10,657 nt of DNA from JBDHTS01 sp044220535 (GCA_044220535.1 JBGAQU010000089.1:1-10657), one strand, 5' to 3'. Shown: positions 1-6,640, counted from the first letter of the stretch. The notes: generated from the letters alone by a model not told the origin. A program made the numbers and translations.

Positions 1-651
1 GTCGTATTGTTCGCGGCTTTGGGCTTCGCGGTCAGCAATATGATGCGCGGCGACTCCCTCGGAAAACAGGGGGAGGTGCAGGTGATGTCCGCCGTCACCA
101 TCATCCAGTATGCCGAAGCCGTCCGCAACGCGGTCAGCACCATGAAAATCGACGGAATCGACGATGCCGCCTTCTGCTTTGACGCCCCCGGCTGGGGCAA
201 TGCGGGGTATAACCACGCGGGCTGCGCCAAGCCGCAGAACAAGGTGTTTGACGGCTCAGGCGGCGGCGTGATGTGGGAAGCCGCGCCGAAAGATGTGATG
301 GCGGGCTCCGCCTGGCTGTTCACCGGCGCCAACGGCGTCACGGGGATCGGCAGCGATTGTGCCGCCGCGGACTGCGCGGATTTGAAAATGGTGCTGCCGG
401 GGCTGGGCCGGGATGTCTGCATCTCCATCAACAACCAGTTGAAAATCAGCATGCCCGGCGGCGAACCGCCGGACGATTCAGGCTATGACATGACGAAATT
501 CGCAGGCGTTTATTCCAGCACCGGCACCGGCGATATCGGTGATGAAGCGGGCAGTGCGGGCCTGTCAGGCCGGACGCAAGGGTGTTTCAAATCGACATCC
601 TTGCCTGTGTCCGGCACCTATCACTATTACCGCGTTCTGCTCAGCCGCTGA
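1..651 (+). CDS. Pilin-like single-pass membrane protein (5' partial)
   Basis: The reading frame is open from base 1, so the start lies upstream of the window. The first residues visible (VVLFAALGFAVS) form the second half of an N-terminal hydrophobic helix, followed by a polar, presumably extracytoplasmic domain of about 195 residues. The domain contains several cysteines (in FCFDAPG, HAGCAKP, DCAAADCADL, DVCIS and GCFKS), which could form disulfides. It aligns with the protein at 9413-10102: VFDGSGGG matches VFDRKGGG, GSAWLF matches GSAWEF, DLKMVLPG matches DLIAVLPV, and the end YHYYRVLLSR matches YYYYHVLIAR. These are therefore paralogues. A hydrophobic N-terminal helix plus a secreted Cys-containing domain suggests a pilin or pseudopilin-like fold, but no GFTLIE prepilin cleavage motif is visible, so function is unproven. 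The stop codon abuts the stop of the convergent clpA copy A with no bases between. Confidence 0.75.
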   Translation, partial: VVLFAALGFAVSNMMRGDSLGKQGEVQVMSAVTIIQYAEAVRNAVSTMKIDGIDDAAFCFDAPGWGNAGYNHAGCAKPQNKVFDGSGGGVMWEAAPKDVMAGSAWLFTGANGVTGIGSDCAAADCADLKMVLPGLGRDVCISINNQLKISMPGGEPPDDSGYDMTKFAGVYSSTGTGDIGDEAGSAGLSGRTQGCFKSTSLPVSGTYHYYRVLLSR

Positions 652-2085
652 TCAGACCAGGGCTGGCGTTGGCAACCTGGCCTCTGGTTCTTCCTCATCA
701 TCATACTCCGCGTCTTCGTCATCCGTTTTTTCAGGCTTGGCTGCAGAGCGAAAGGCAAAGGTCAACTCAGATTTTTTGTCTTTAGGTTCGGTAGCGGAAA
801 TATAAACCTCGCCGCCATGCTCCAGCCTGCCAAACAGGAGTTCGTCAGCCAGGGGTTTTTTGATGTATTCCTGAATGACGCGTGCCAGAGGGCGTGCGCC
901 GTATTGCGGATCATATCCCGCCTTGGCCAGCCACGCGCGGGCCAGGTCGTCCACCTCCATGCTGACTTTTTTGTCGAGGAGCTGGATGTCCAGTTCTTTC
1001 AGGAATTTATCGACGACAGGATTCATGTTATGGAGTTTGTTGAAGTGAATGACGCGATCCAGGCGGTTGCGGAATTCCGGTGTGAACAGGTTTTTAATGG
1101 CCGCACCTTTGTCCGATTCAGATTGTGAACTGTTACCAAAACCCATTGCCGGCCTGCTGTCTTCTGTAGCGCCTGCATTGGTTGTCATGATCAGGATGAT
1201 GTTGCGGAAGTCGACGGATTTACCGTTATTGTCCGTCAGCTTGCCGTAGTCCATCACCTGCAGCAAGATATTGAACACATCAGGATGTGCTTTTTCGATC
1301 TCATCAAGCAGCAATACAGCATGTTTGTGTTTATCGATGGCATCAGTCAGCAATCCGCCCTGATCGAATCCTACATAGCCGGGTGGCGCGCCGATCAGAC
1401 GCGATACGGCATGGCGTTCCATATATTCGGACATGTCGAAGCGGATCAGCTCAACGCCCATCGTTTTGGCAAGTTGTCTGGCCGCTTCGGTTTTGCCGAC
1501 ACCCGTGGGACCCGCGAACAGATAAGAACCGATGGGTTTGAGCGGGTCGCGAAGGCCCGCAGACGCCATTTTGACGGCTCCGCTTAATTCTCTTAAGGCA
1601 TCATCCTGCTGGAAAACATTGGCTTGAAGGTCTTCTTCCATATGCCGTAGTTTTTCCGTGGCGCTGGCAGTCACCTCTGCGGCGCGCTTGTTTCCTGTCA
1701 TCAGGGCAACGGTGCGCTGTATGTGTGCGGGTCTGATGATTTTTTCTTCGGGAAGGCCCTGCTTCCTTAATTTTTCGTTTGCCAGCACGAATGCAGCGCC
1801 TGCTTCATCGATCACATCGATGGCTTTATCGGGCCATTGGCGATCCGGAATATATCTTCCTGAAAGGTCGACGGCGGCCTTGACGGCGTTCAAAGTGTAA
1901 CGGATCCCATGATGTTTGGCATAAATTCCCTGAATGCCAAGCATGATCTCAACCGTGTCATCGCGTGTGGGTTCGTTGACGTCTACTTTTTTGAATCGAC
2001 GTGCAAGGGCCGCGTCTTTAACGAAGTAATTATCGTATTCCTTGAGCGTGGTTGCGCCAATGCAGCGCATTTCATTGCTGGCCAA
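652..2085 (-). CDS. clpA: ClpA copy A, C-terminal part (D1 remainder plus D2)
   Basis: This ORF carries the end of the first AAA+ module (including WPDKAIDVIDEAGAA, residues 84-98, its lid region) and a complete second module. D2 has Walker A GPTGVGKT (192-199), pore-loop GYVGF (236-240), Walker B VLLLDE (257-262), sensor-1 TTN (301-303), an MGF tripeptide (314-316) where ClpA carries its ClpP-docking loop, NRLD (340-343) and sensor-2 GARPLAR (396-402). The frame is open from about 2184, with LFVDEIHTLVGAGATGGGS readable before the nominal TTG start at 2085. No Shine-Dalgarno sequence precedes that TTG, so this is more likely the tail of a broken gene than an independent protein. It ends in an unusual acidic tail (DDEDAEYDDEEEPE) absent from copy B. 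D2 is nearly identical to copy B's, while the linker and the end have diverged. Confidence 0.8.
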   Translation of the reverse strand: MASNEMRCIGATTLKEYDNYFVKDAALARRFKKVDVNEPTRDDTVEIMLGIQGIYAKHHGIRYTLNAVKAAVDLSGRYIPDRQWPDKAIDVIDEAGAAFVLANEKLRKQGLPEEKIIRPAHIQRTVALMTGNKRAAEVTASATEKLRHMEEDLQANVFQQDDALRELSGAVKMASAGLRDPLKPIGSYLFAGPTGVGKTEAARQLAKTMGVELIRFDMSEYMERHAVSRLIGAPPGYVGFDQGGLLTDAIDKHKHAVLLLDEIEKAHPDVFNILLQVMDYGKLTDNNGKSVDFRNIILIMTTNAGATEDSRPAMGFGNSSQSESDKGAAIKNLFTPEFRNRLDRVIHFNKLHNMNPVVDKFLKELDIQLLDKKVSMEVDDLARAWLAKAGYDPQYGARPLARVIQEYIKKPLADELLFGRLEHGGEVYISATEPKDKKSELTFAFRSAAKPEKTDDEDAEYDDEEEPEARLPTPALV

Positions 2086-2980
2086 AGCCGGTTTTAAAAT
2101 ATTGGATGCATCCAGGGAACCGCCACCCGTGGCGCCTGCACCGACAAGGGTGTGGATTTCGTCGACGAATAATATAAACAGTTTTCAGCCGTTCTTCAAA
2201 ATCACCGCGATATCGCGTACCGGCCATCAATGCGGCTAAATCAAGGGAATAGATCTTTACGCCTTCCAGCGCGGGGATTTCGCCATTTTCAATTTTCCAG
2301 GCAATGCCTTCGGCAATGGCGGTTTTACCCACGCCCGGTTCACCGGCCAGAATGACATTGTTTTTCTTTTTGCGGAAAAGTGTCTGAACAGTTTCCTGGA
2401 TTTCTTTTTCCCGACCGATAAACGCGTTTCTTTTTCCCGACTTCACCTTGGCGTTCAGGTCAATGCAATAAGCAGACAGCGCTTCACCTACCGGTTTTTT
2501 TGGGGCTGGTTCTTGACCATCTTGCGTGCTGGAATGTGCCATTTCTTTCGTCTTTCCTTGATTGTATTTTTGCATGTTATCCATGGTCGCTTTGACCTTG
2601 AATCTTCCAAGAAGCGCTTTGCACTCACTGTTATGCCAGGTCATTACATATAGGACATCCAGAAGACCGAAAGGGTGCACCTCACGTCCATTTGTATCAG
2701 CCTCCGCCTGCATCAGCGCCTGATTCAGGCTCTGCATTTTAGGGTCGACATGAATATCTTCGGCAGGTATGACGTTCAGCGGTATTCCAGCCAGATGGCT
2801 TTCGAGCGCCTGGGTCAAATTTTCAAGATCTATATTATTTTCATTAAGAAAACGCCGGACTATGGGCTGTTCAATAATCGCTCTTAAAAGATGTTCTGGC
2901 TTTATAGAGTCATTGCCTCTTTCTATGGCCAGCTCCTTGGCCCGAATAAAAGCATCTTTCACCGATTTATCGAACGCCAT
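2072..2980 (-). CDS. clpA: ClpA copy A, N-terminal part (Clp_N and start of D1)
   Basis: N-terminal part of a divergent ClpA, the Hsp100 unfoldase that feeds ClpP. Residues 1-127 form a Clp_N-type double repeat (IKPEHLLRAI and VHPFGLLDVL are the repeated helices), the domain where ClpS docks in true ClpA. A Lys/Gln-rich linker covers about 128-165. The first AAA+ module begins with Walker A GEPGVGKT (213-220) and pore-loop GTRYRGDFEER (254-264). After ERLKT (about 267) the homology stops and roughly 35 unrelated residues lead to a stop at 2072; the true continuation is in another frame. The ATG at 2980 has AGGGA a few bases upstream. The gene is visibly AT-richer and more divergent than copy B, as expected of a relaxed or older paralogue. 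Without Walker B, this fragment could not hydrolyse ATP normally. Confidence 0.8.
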   Translation of the reverse strand: MAFDKSVKDAFIRAKELAIERGNDSIKPEHLLRAIIEQPIVRRFLNENNIDLENLTQALESHLAGIPLNVIPAEDIHVDPKMQSLNQALMQAEADTNGREVHPFGLLDVLYVMTWHNSECKALLGRFKVKATMDNMQKYNQGKTKEMAHSSTQDGQEPAPKKPVGEALSAYCIDLNAKVKSGKRNAFIGREKEIQETVQTLFRKKKNNVILAGEPGVGKTAIAEGIAWKIENGEIPALEGVKIYSLDLAALMAGTRYRGDFEERLKTVYIIRRRNPHPCRCRRHGWRFPGCIQYFKTGFGQQ

Positions 2981-3011
2981 GTTTCCCTGTCCCTGTTAAC
3001 GGCCATGCCCG

Positions 3012-3034
3012 AAAAGCGCATAAGGCGCATTTTT
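3012..3034 (-). terminator. Possible weak terminator between clpA copies
   Basis: Read on the minus strand, AAAAATGCGC, a short CTTAT loop and GCGCTTTT form a small GCGC stem with flanking A/T pairing (one bulge) followed by a run of four T. It sits about 75 bases past the stop of clpA copy B and before copy A. The stem is short, so this is a weak call. If it works, copy A would be expressed partly or fully on its own. Confidence 0.3.
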
Positions 3035-3107
3035 ATTTCAATGGGTCATGACAATATGACGCAGTATGGCAAATCCATGCGCCAAAAGGAAAGAAAAATT
3101 TTAGGAA

Positions 3108-4142
3108 TTAAGCGATTTCAGTGCTTTGGGTCAGGCGTTTGGCCGATTTATCGTCGGTAAACGCAAAATTTAACTCATTCCCGTCAAAGCCGATGCTGAC
3201 ATGGCCGCCATTGGCCAGGCGGCCGAACAGCAATTCCTCGGCCAGCGGGCGTTTGACCTTCTCCTGAATCACGCGGGACAGCGGCCTTGCCCCCATGGCG
3301 GGGTCGTAGCCGATGCGGGCCAGGTATTTGCGGGCATCCTCGGTCAGGGAAATGACGACGTTGCGGTCGGCGAGCTGCGCTTCCAGCTGAATCACGAACT
3401 TGTCGACCACGCGGATCACGGTTTCGGGTTTCAGCGGCGCGAAGGGCACGATGGCGTCCAGGCGGTTCCTGAATTCCGGCGTAAAGCTGCGCTTGATTTC
3501 TTCCTGGTCGTCATCCATGCGGAATTCACGCTCGAAGCCCAGCGGCGCGCGGGCCATTTCACGGGCCCCGGCATTGGTGGTCATGATCAGGATCACATTG
3601 CGGAAATCGACCGTCTTGCCGTTATTGTCGGTCAGCTTGCCGTAGTCCATGACCTGCAGCAGGATGTTATAAATATCCGGATGCGCTTTCTCGATCTCAT
3701 CCAGCAGCAGCACGCAATGCGGATGATGATCGATGGCGTCGGTCAAAAGCCCGCCCTGCTCAAACCCGACATAGCCGGGCGGGGTGCCGATCAGGCGTGA
3801 CACCGCGTGGCGTTCCATGTATTCCGACATGTCGAAGCGCTGCAATTCGACACCCAGCGTCTTCGCCAGCTGCCGCGCGACTTCCGTCTTGCCGACGCCT
3901 GTAGGACCGGAAAACAGGTAAGAGCCGATTGGTTTTTCCGCTTCGCGTAATCCTGCGCGTGATAGCTTAATGGAATCCGCAAGGATACGGATCGCCTCGT
4001 CCTGGTCGAACACCATGGTTTTCAGGTCGCGTTCCAGATTCCGCAGCAATTCACGGTCGTCTTTCGTAATGCTTTGCGTCGGGATGCGCGTGATCGCGGC
4101 CACGACTTGTTCGATGTCATGGACATCATTTCCGGTCGCCAA
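3108..4142 (-). CDS. clpA: ClpA copy B, C-terminal part (D2 AAA+ module)
   Basis: A complete second AAA+ module of ClpA. It has Walker A GPTGVGKT (79-86), pore-loop GYVGF (123-127), Walker B VLLLDE (144-149), sensor-1 TTN (188-190), a ClpP-docking-loop tripeptide LGF (201-203, fitting the [LIV]-G-[FL] pattern of ClpP-binding unfoldases), NRLD (226-229) and sensor-2 GARPLSR (284-290). The first 45 residues (DVHDIEQVVAAITRIP...) are the D1-D2 linker. The only start available near the front is a TTG at 4142 inside the N-terminal gene, with no Shine-Dalgarno sequence, so separate translation is doubtful. It was presumably the main ClpA C-terminus in this genome: D2 is the module that drives unfolding and touches ClpP. 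Confidence 0.85.
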   Translation of the reverse strand: MATGNDVHDIEQVVAAITRIPTQSITKDDRELLRNLERDLKTMVFDQDEAIRILADSIKLSRAGLREAEKPIGSYLFSGPTGVGKTEVARQLAKTLGVELQRFDMSEYMERHAVSRLIGTPPGYVGFEQGGLLTDAIDHHPHCVLLLDEIEKAHPDIYNILLQVMDYGKLTDNNGKTVDFRNVILIMTTNAGAREMARAPLGFEREFRMDDDQEEIKRSFTPEFRNRLDAIVPFAPLKPETVIRVVDKFVIQLEAQLADRNVVISLTEDARKYLARIGYDPAMGARPLSRVIQEKVKRPLAEELLFGRLANGGHVSIGFDGNELNFAFTDDKSAKRLTQSTEIA

Positions 4143-5319
4143 TATATTTGGCGGAGAGTTCGACCGCTGACTTCAAAGCTTCCGGCGTATATTCTATGCC
4201 GTGATGCTTCTCGTAATAAGGCTTCAGGCCCTTCAGGATCTGGATCGTCTCATCGATGGTTGGTTCCTTCACGTCGATCTTCTGGAAGCGGCGCACCAGC
4301 GCGCGGTCCTTCTCAAAATAATTCCGGTATTCCTTATAGGTCGTGGAGCCGATGCAGCGGATTGCGCCGGATGACAAGGCGGGTTTCAGTAAATTCGACG
4401 CATCCATCGCGCCGCCGGATGTCGCGCCCGCGCCGATCACCGTATGGATCTCATCAATAAACAAGACTGCGCCGTCGATCTTCTCGATCTCGCCGATCAC
4501 GGCCTTCAGGCGCTCTTCAAAGTCGCCGCGATAACGCGTCCCGGCAAGCAACGCGCCCATGTCGAGGGCGAAGATCGTGGCGTTGAACAGCACTTCCGGC
4601 ACCTGGCGGTCGACGATGCGCTTGGCCAGGCCTTCGGCAATGGCGGTCTTGCCGACGCCGGGATCGCCGACATACAGAGGGTTGTTTTTGCTGCGGCGGC
4701 ACAGGATCTGGACCGTGCGGTCCACTTCCTTCTCCCGTCCGATCAGCGTGTCGATTTTGCCCTTTTTGGCTTTTTCATTCAGGTTGACGCAATAGGCGTC
4801 CAGCGACTCGCGCCCCGTCTTAACAGGTTTTTCTTCCGTGGCTTCGGTATCCGCGCCTTCCGGCGTACGGGTTTCCGACTGGCCCGGCACTTTGGCGATG
4901 CCATGCGAAATATAATTGACCGCATCGAACCGCGTCATATCCTGTTCCTGCAGGAAATACACGGCATGGGATTCGCGTTCGGAGAACAGGGCGACCAGCA
5001 CATTCGCGCCCGTCACTTCCTCACGGCCCGAAGACTGCACATGGATCGCCGCGCGTTGCAGCACGCGCTGAAACGCGGTCGTCGGTTTCGACTCCTCCGC
5101 ATTGCGGTCGACCAGATAGGACAGCTCATTGTCGAGGTAATGCTGCAGCTGTTCCTTCAAGGACGGCAGCGAGATTCCGCACGATCTTAAAACCGCCATC
5201 GCGTCCTGGTCATCGACCAGGGCCAGCAGCAGATGCTCCAGCGTCGCATACTCATGATGCCGTTCATTGGCAATGGCAAGGGCGCGGTGGAGGGTATGTT
5301 CAAGATTGCGTGAGAGCAT
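4126..5319 (-). CDS. clpA: ClpA copy B, N-terminal part (Clp_N and D1)
   Basis: N-terminal part of the ATP-dependent unfoldase ClpA, partner of ClpP and ClpS. Residues 1-140 are the Clp_N double repeat (LEHLLLALVDDQDAMAVL and ANVLVALFSERESHAVYFL), which binds the ClpS core. A charged linker follows (145-170). The D1 AAA+ module shows Walker A GDPGVGKT (218-225), pore-loop GTRYRGDFEER (260-270), Walker B VLFIDE (285-290), sensor-1 GSTT (324-327) and the arginine-finger region RRFQKIDV (343-350). The frame stops after YIGDRK (397), where the lid helix DKAIDVIDEA should follow. The ATG at 5319 matches the usual MLS-type ClpA start; GGAAAG lies upstream but rather far away. A weak -10-like TATATT (5349-5354) with TTACCT 18 bases before it could be a promoter. 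clpS lies 164 bases upstream on the same strand, the standard arrangement. Confidence 0.88.
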   Translation of the reverse strand: MLSRNLEHTLHRALAIANERHHEYATLEHLLLALVDDQDAMAVLRSCGISLPSLKEQLQHYLDNELSYLVDRNAEESKPTTAFQRVLQRAAIHVQSSGREEVTGANVLVALFSERESHAVYFLQEQDMTRFDAVNYISHGIAKVPGQSETRTPEGADTEATEEKPVKTGRESLDAYCVNLNEKAKKGKIDTLIGREKEVDRTVQILCRRSKNNPLYVGDPGVGKTAIAEGLAKRIVDRQVPEVLFNATIFALDMGALLAGTRYRGDFEERLKAVIGEIEKIDGAVLFIDEIHTVIGAGATSGGAMDASNLLKPALSSGAIRCIGSTTYKEYRNYFEKDRALVRRFQKIDVKEPTIDETIQILKGLKPYYEKHHGIEYTPEALKSAVELSAKYIGDRK

Positions 5320-5439
5320 GCGGATACTGTCTTTCCAGTTGTCTGAATAATATAAACATAGAACACCTTTTAAGGTAAAGGAGTCCTTAATTTCAGTTTA
5401 TCAGGGAAAGGTTGAAGGAAGGTGAACGGGGTGTTGGCG

Positions 5440-5484
5440 ATTGGTTATTGGAAATTCCTTTTATTCCAATGACTAATGACCAAT
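5440..5484. repeat. Imperfect inverted repeat after clpS
   Basis: ATTGGTTATTGGAA (5440-5453) pairs with TTCCAAT (5464-5470) and GACCAAT (5478-5484), giving a long interrupted hairpin between the clpS stop and clpA. It lacks a T-tract on the minus strand, so it is not a typical intrinsic terminator. It could stabilise the clpS 3' end or be an extragenic repeat; I cannot tell which. Confidence 0.45.
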
Positions 5485-5855
5485 TACTCCTTTTCCATCG
5501 TGCATTGCAGCGGCTGTTCGCTGGCGCGGGCGAAATCCATGACCTGTTGCACCTTTGTTTCCGCGACTTCATAGGTGAAAATGCCGCAGATGCCAACCCC
5601 GCGCCTGTGGACATGCATCATGATGTCGGTGGCTTCCTGGCGGTTCTTGCTGAAGAATTTTTCGAGCACATGGACCACGAATTCCATCGGCGTGTAATCG
5701 TCGTTCAGCAGCAGCACCTTGTACATGGACGGCTTCTTGGTCTTCTGCCGGGGTTTCAGCAGAATGCCGGTCTGGCGTTTGTCCTCCCGCTCATGGTCGC
5801 GGTCGTCGCCCGTGCCGTTTTGTTCGGTCATATTTACAAAGTGTTTCAATGCCAT
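5484..5855 (-). CDS. clpS: ATP-dependent Clp protease adaptor ClpS
   Basis: ClpS is a small cytosolic adaptor that binds proteins with destabilising N-terminal residues and hands them to the N-domain of ClpA. A disordered charged tail (residues 1-42, ending RQKTKKPSMY) precedes the core. The core shows YKVLLLNDDYTPMEFVVHVL (45-64, with the N-end-binding NDDYT and M57), the MHVHRRGVGICGIFTYEVAE segment (79-98, with the conserved histidine for the ligand amino group) and a final helix QVMDFARASEQPLQCTMEKE. At 123 residues it is slightly longer than usual; a second ATG (MTEQNG, at 5831) would give 115 residues, and neither start has a clear Shine-Dalgarno sequence. The gene lies just upstream of clpA copy B on the same strand, matching the common clpS-clpA operon. 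Identification is secure; only the start is uncertain. Confidence 0.95.
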   Translation of the reverse strand: MALKHFVNMTEQNGTGDDRDHEREDKRQTGILLKPRQKTKKPSMYKVLLLNDDYTPMEFVVHVLEKFFSKNRQEATDIMMHVHRRGVGICGIFTYEVAETKVQQVMDFARASEQPLQCTMEKE

Positions 5856-5863
5856 GGGATTAT

Positions 5864-5895
5864 TTTATCACGGTTCATGAAAAATTTCTTATCAC
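5864..5895. repeat. Direct repeat TTATCACG upstream of clpS
   Basis: The 8-mer TTATCACG occurs twice with a period of 24 bases, just upstream of the clpS start (CGTGATAA when read towards clpS). The copy nearer the gene runs into TAAAAT, which could serve as a -10 element, but no matching -35 is evident. It may be a regulator site or chance. Confidence 0.3.
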
Positions 5896-5966
5896 GAATA
5901 CAGGTGAATTGAACAGATGGAAGATGGATGAGGCAGAACTTACAGAACGCGCCCGTTAACCATTAT

Positions 5967-5994
5967 CGTCATCCCGGCTTTCGCCGGGATGACG
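5967..5994. repeat. Extragenic palindrome, perfect 12-bp stem
   Basis: CGTCATCCCGGC (5967-5978), loop TTTC, then the exact complement GCCGGGATGACG (5983-5994). Read on the minus strand the loop is GAAA, a stable GNRA tetraloop. Hairpins of this CGTCATCCCGGC type are widespread between genes in many alphaproteobacteria. It lies between the phasin terminator and clpS, with no T-tract, so it is better described as a dispersed palindromic element than as a terminator. Confidence 0.7.
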
Positions 5995-6015
5995 GGTGTG
6001 ATTGAGAGGTTCTAT

Positions 6016-6047
6016 AAAAGAAATCCGGCCTCTTGTAAGAGACCGGA
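6016..6047 (-). terminator. Rho-independent terminator of the phasin gene
   Basis: On the minus strand, 27 bases past the phasin stop, TCCGGTCTCT, loop TACA and AGAGGCCGGA form a 10-bp stem with one G-U pair, followed directly by TTTCTTTT. This is a clear intrinsic terminator and separates phasin from clpS transcription. Confidence 0.85.
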
Positions 6048-6073
6048 CATCTGTAACAAGCATTCTTTAAACC

Positions 6074-6613
6074 TTAAGCGGCAACCGCGTCCGAAACCTT
6101 GCGGATCGAACGGTTCATCTGGTCGTTGATCGGCTCGAACGCTTCGGAGGCCAGCTTGACGGTCAGTTCCGACAGGCGGGTGGTGGTCGCCATGAAATCG
6201 TCGAAGCTTTGCTGCGCCAGGCGGTTGTTGGCTTCGGTCAGCTCACTCAGCGTACGGCAACCGAGCAGACTCTTGAAGCCTTGTGCGTTTTTCTCGGCCG
6301 AGGTCTGGGCCATCTGGATGCAGGTCTTGAACACGTCTTCCATGCCTTTGAAAACGATGTTGCCGGACTGGATCACGGCGTCCATGCTTTCCTTGCCGGA
6401 TGCGGCGGCGTCCTGGGTCATGCGGTCGAATTGCTGTTTTTTCTGGGTCATAAGGGTCTCCATTGTCTGTGTTACGGCCGCGTTGCGGGGGCGGAACGCC
6501 GTCACGGTGCTGCCGGGCCGGATGATTTTCGTGGCCGATTGCGCGGCGCGGCTTGCGGGTTTGCGGGCCTTGCCTTTGGCAGCCGGTTTCTTGGTGGACT
6601 GTTTCTTTGCCAT
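6074..6613 (-). CDS. Phasin family protein
   Basis: Phasins are small amphipathic helical proteins that coat polyhydroxyalkanoate granules; related family members also serve as stress or surface-associated proteins. The start MAKKQSTKK at 6613 is preferred over the longer frame reaching 6727, because the predicted transcription start falls at about 6727 and the extra residues look non-coding. The 179-residue product has a basic Lys/Ala-rich tail (1-30, KKPAAKGKARKPASRAA) and a linker. The helical phasin_2-type region then runs from about 50 to 170, including QQFDRMTQDAAASGKESMDAV, FKGMEDVFKTC, the hallmark-like LLGCRTLSELTEANNRLAQQSFDDFM and LTVKLASEAFEPINDQM. No membrane segment is seen. The basic tail resembles the nucleoid-binding tails of PhaF-like phasins, though here it is N-terminal. 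It has its own promoter and terminator. No PHA synthase is visible in the window, so its granule role is inferred. Confidence 0.85.
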   Translation of the reverse strand: MAKKQSTKKPAAKGKARKPASRAAQSATKIIRPGSTVTAFRPRNAAVTQTMETLMTQKKQQFDRMTQDAAASGKESMDAVIQSGNIVFKGMEDVFKTCIQMAQTSAEKNAQGFKSLLGCRTLSELTEANNRLAQQSFDDFMATTTRLSELTVKLASEAFEPINDQMNRSIRKVSDAVAA

Positions 6614-6640
6614 GTTAAAGCTTTCTATCAGTCGTTGAGT

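Larger units (their letters stand above)
652..2980 (-). pseudogene. clpA: clpA copy A, whole broken gene
   Basis: The full span of a second ClpA-type unfoldase gene, in two reading frames. The N-terminal frame runs from 2980 and the C-terminal frame ends at 652; the break is near 2172-2183, just before the Walker B motif of the first AAA+ module. Simple +1 re-phasing gives ERLK directly followed by LFILFVDEIHT, about ten residues fewer than copy B has there. This points to a deletion of about 29 bases and not a single-base slip. It is either a true pseudogene or a sequence or assembly error; the two parts are annotated separately. Confidence 0.7.
3108..5319 (-). pseudogene. clpA: clpA copy B, whole broken gene
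   Basis: The full span of the clpA gene directly downstream of clpS. The N-terminal frame begins at 5319 and the C-terminal frame ends at 3108; they overlap in different frames around 4126-4142. At the junction KYIGDRK is followed by VHDIEQVVA. In intact ClpA these are separated by about 25-30 residues including the LPDKAIDVIDEAGA lid segment, so conserved coding sequence is missing as well as the frame being shifted. This is either a real deletion or a defect of the sequence; the two parts are annotated separately. Confidence 0.7.

Noticed and set aside
2160..2190. Programmed +1 frameshifting in clpA copy A
   Set aside because: A simple frame change would still leave about ten conserved residues before Walker B missing, and there is no recognisable slippery stop context. 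A deletion or sequence error fits better.
2981..3107. Separate promoter for clpA copy A
   Set aside because: TTGCCA followed by AT-rich sequence is present on the minus strand, but no -10 at acceptable spacing was convincing.
4126..4142. clpA copy B as two cooperating split genes
   Set aside because: The overlap lacks a Shine-Dalgarno site, the second start is a TTG, and the lid segment is absent from both parts, so the D1 module could not be complete even if both were made.
4444..5190. Plus-strand open frame of 248 codons opposite clpA copy B
   Set aside because: It mirrors conserved ClpA codons; no family resemblance or ribosome site.
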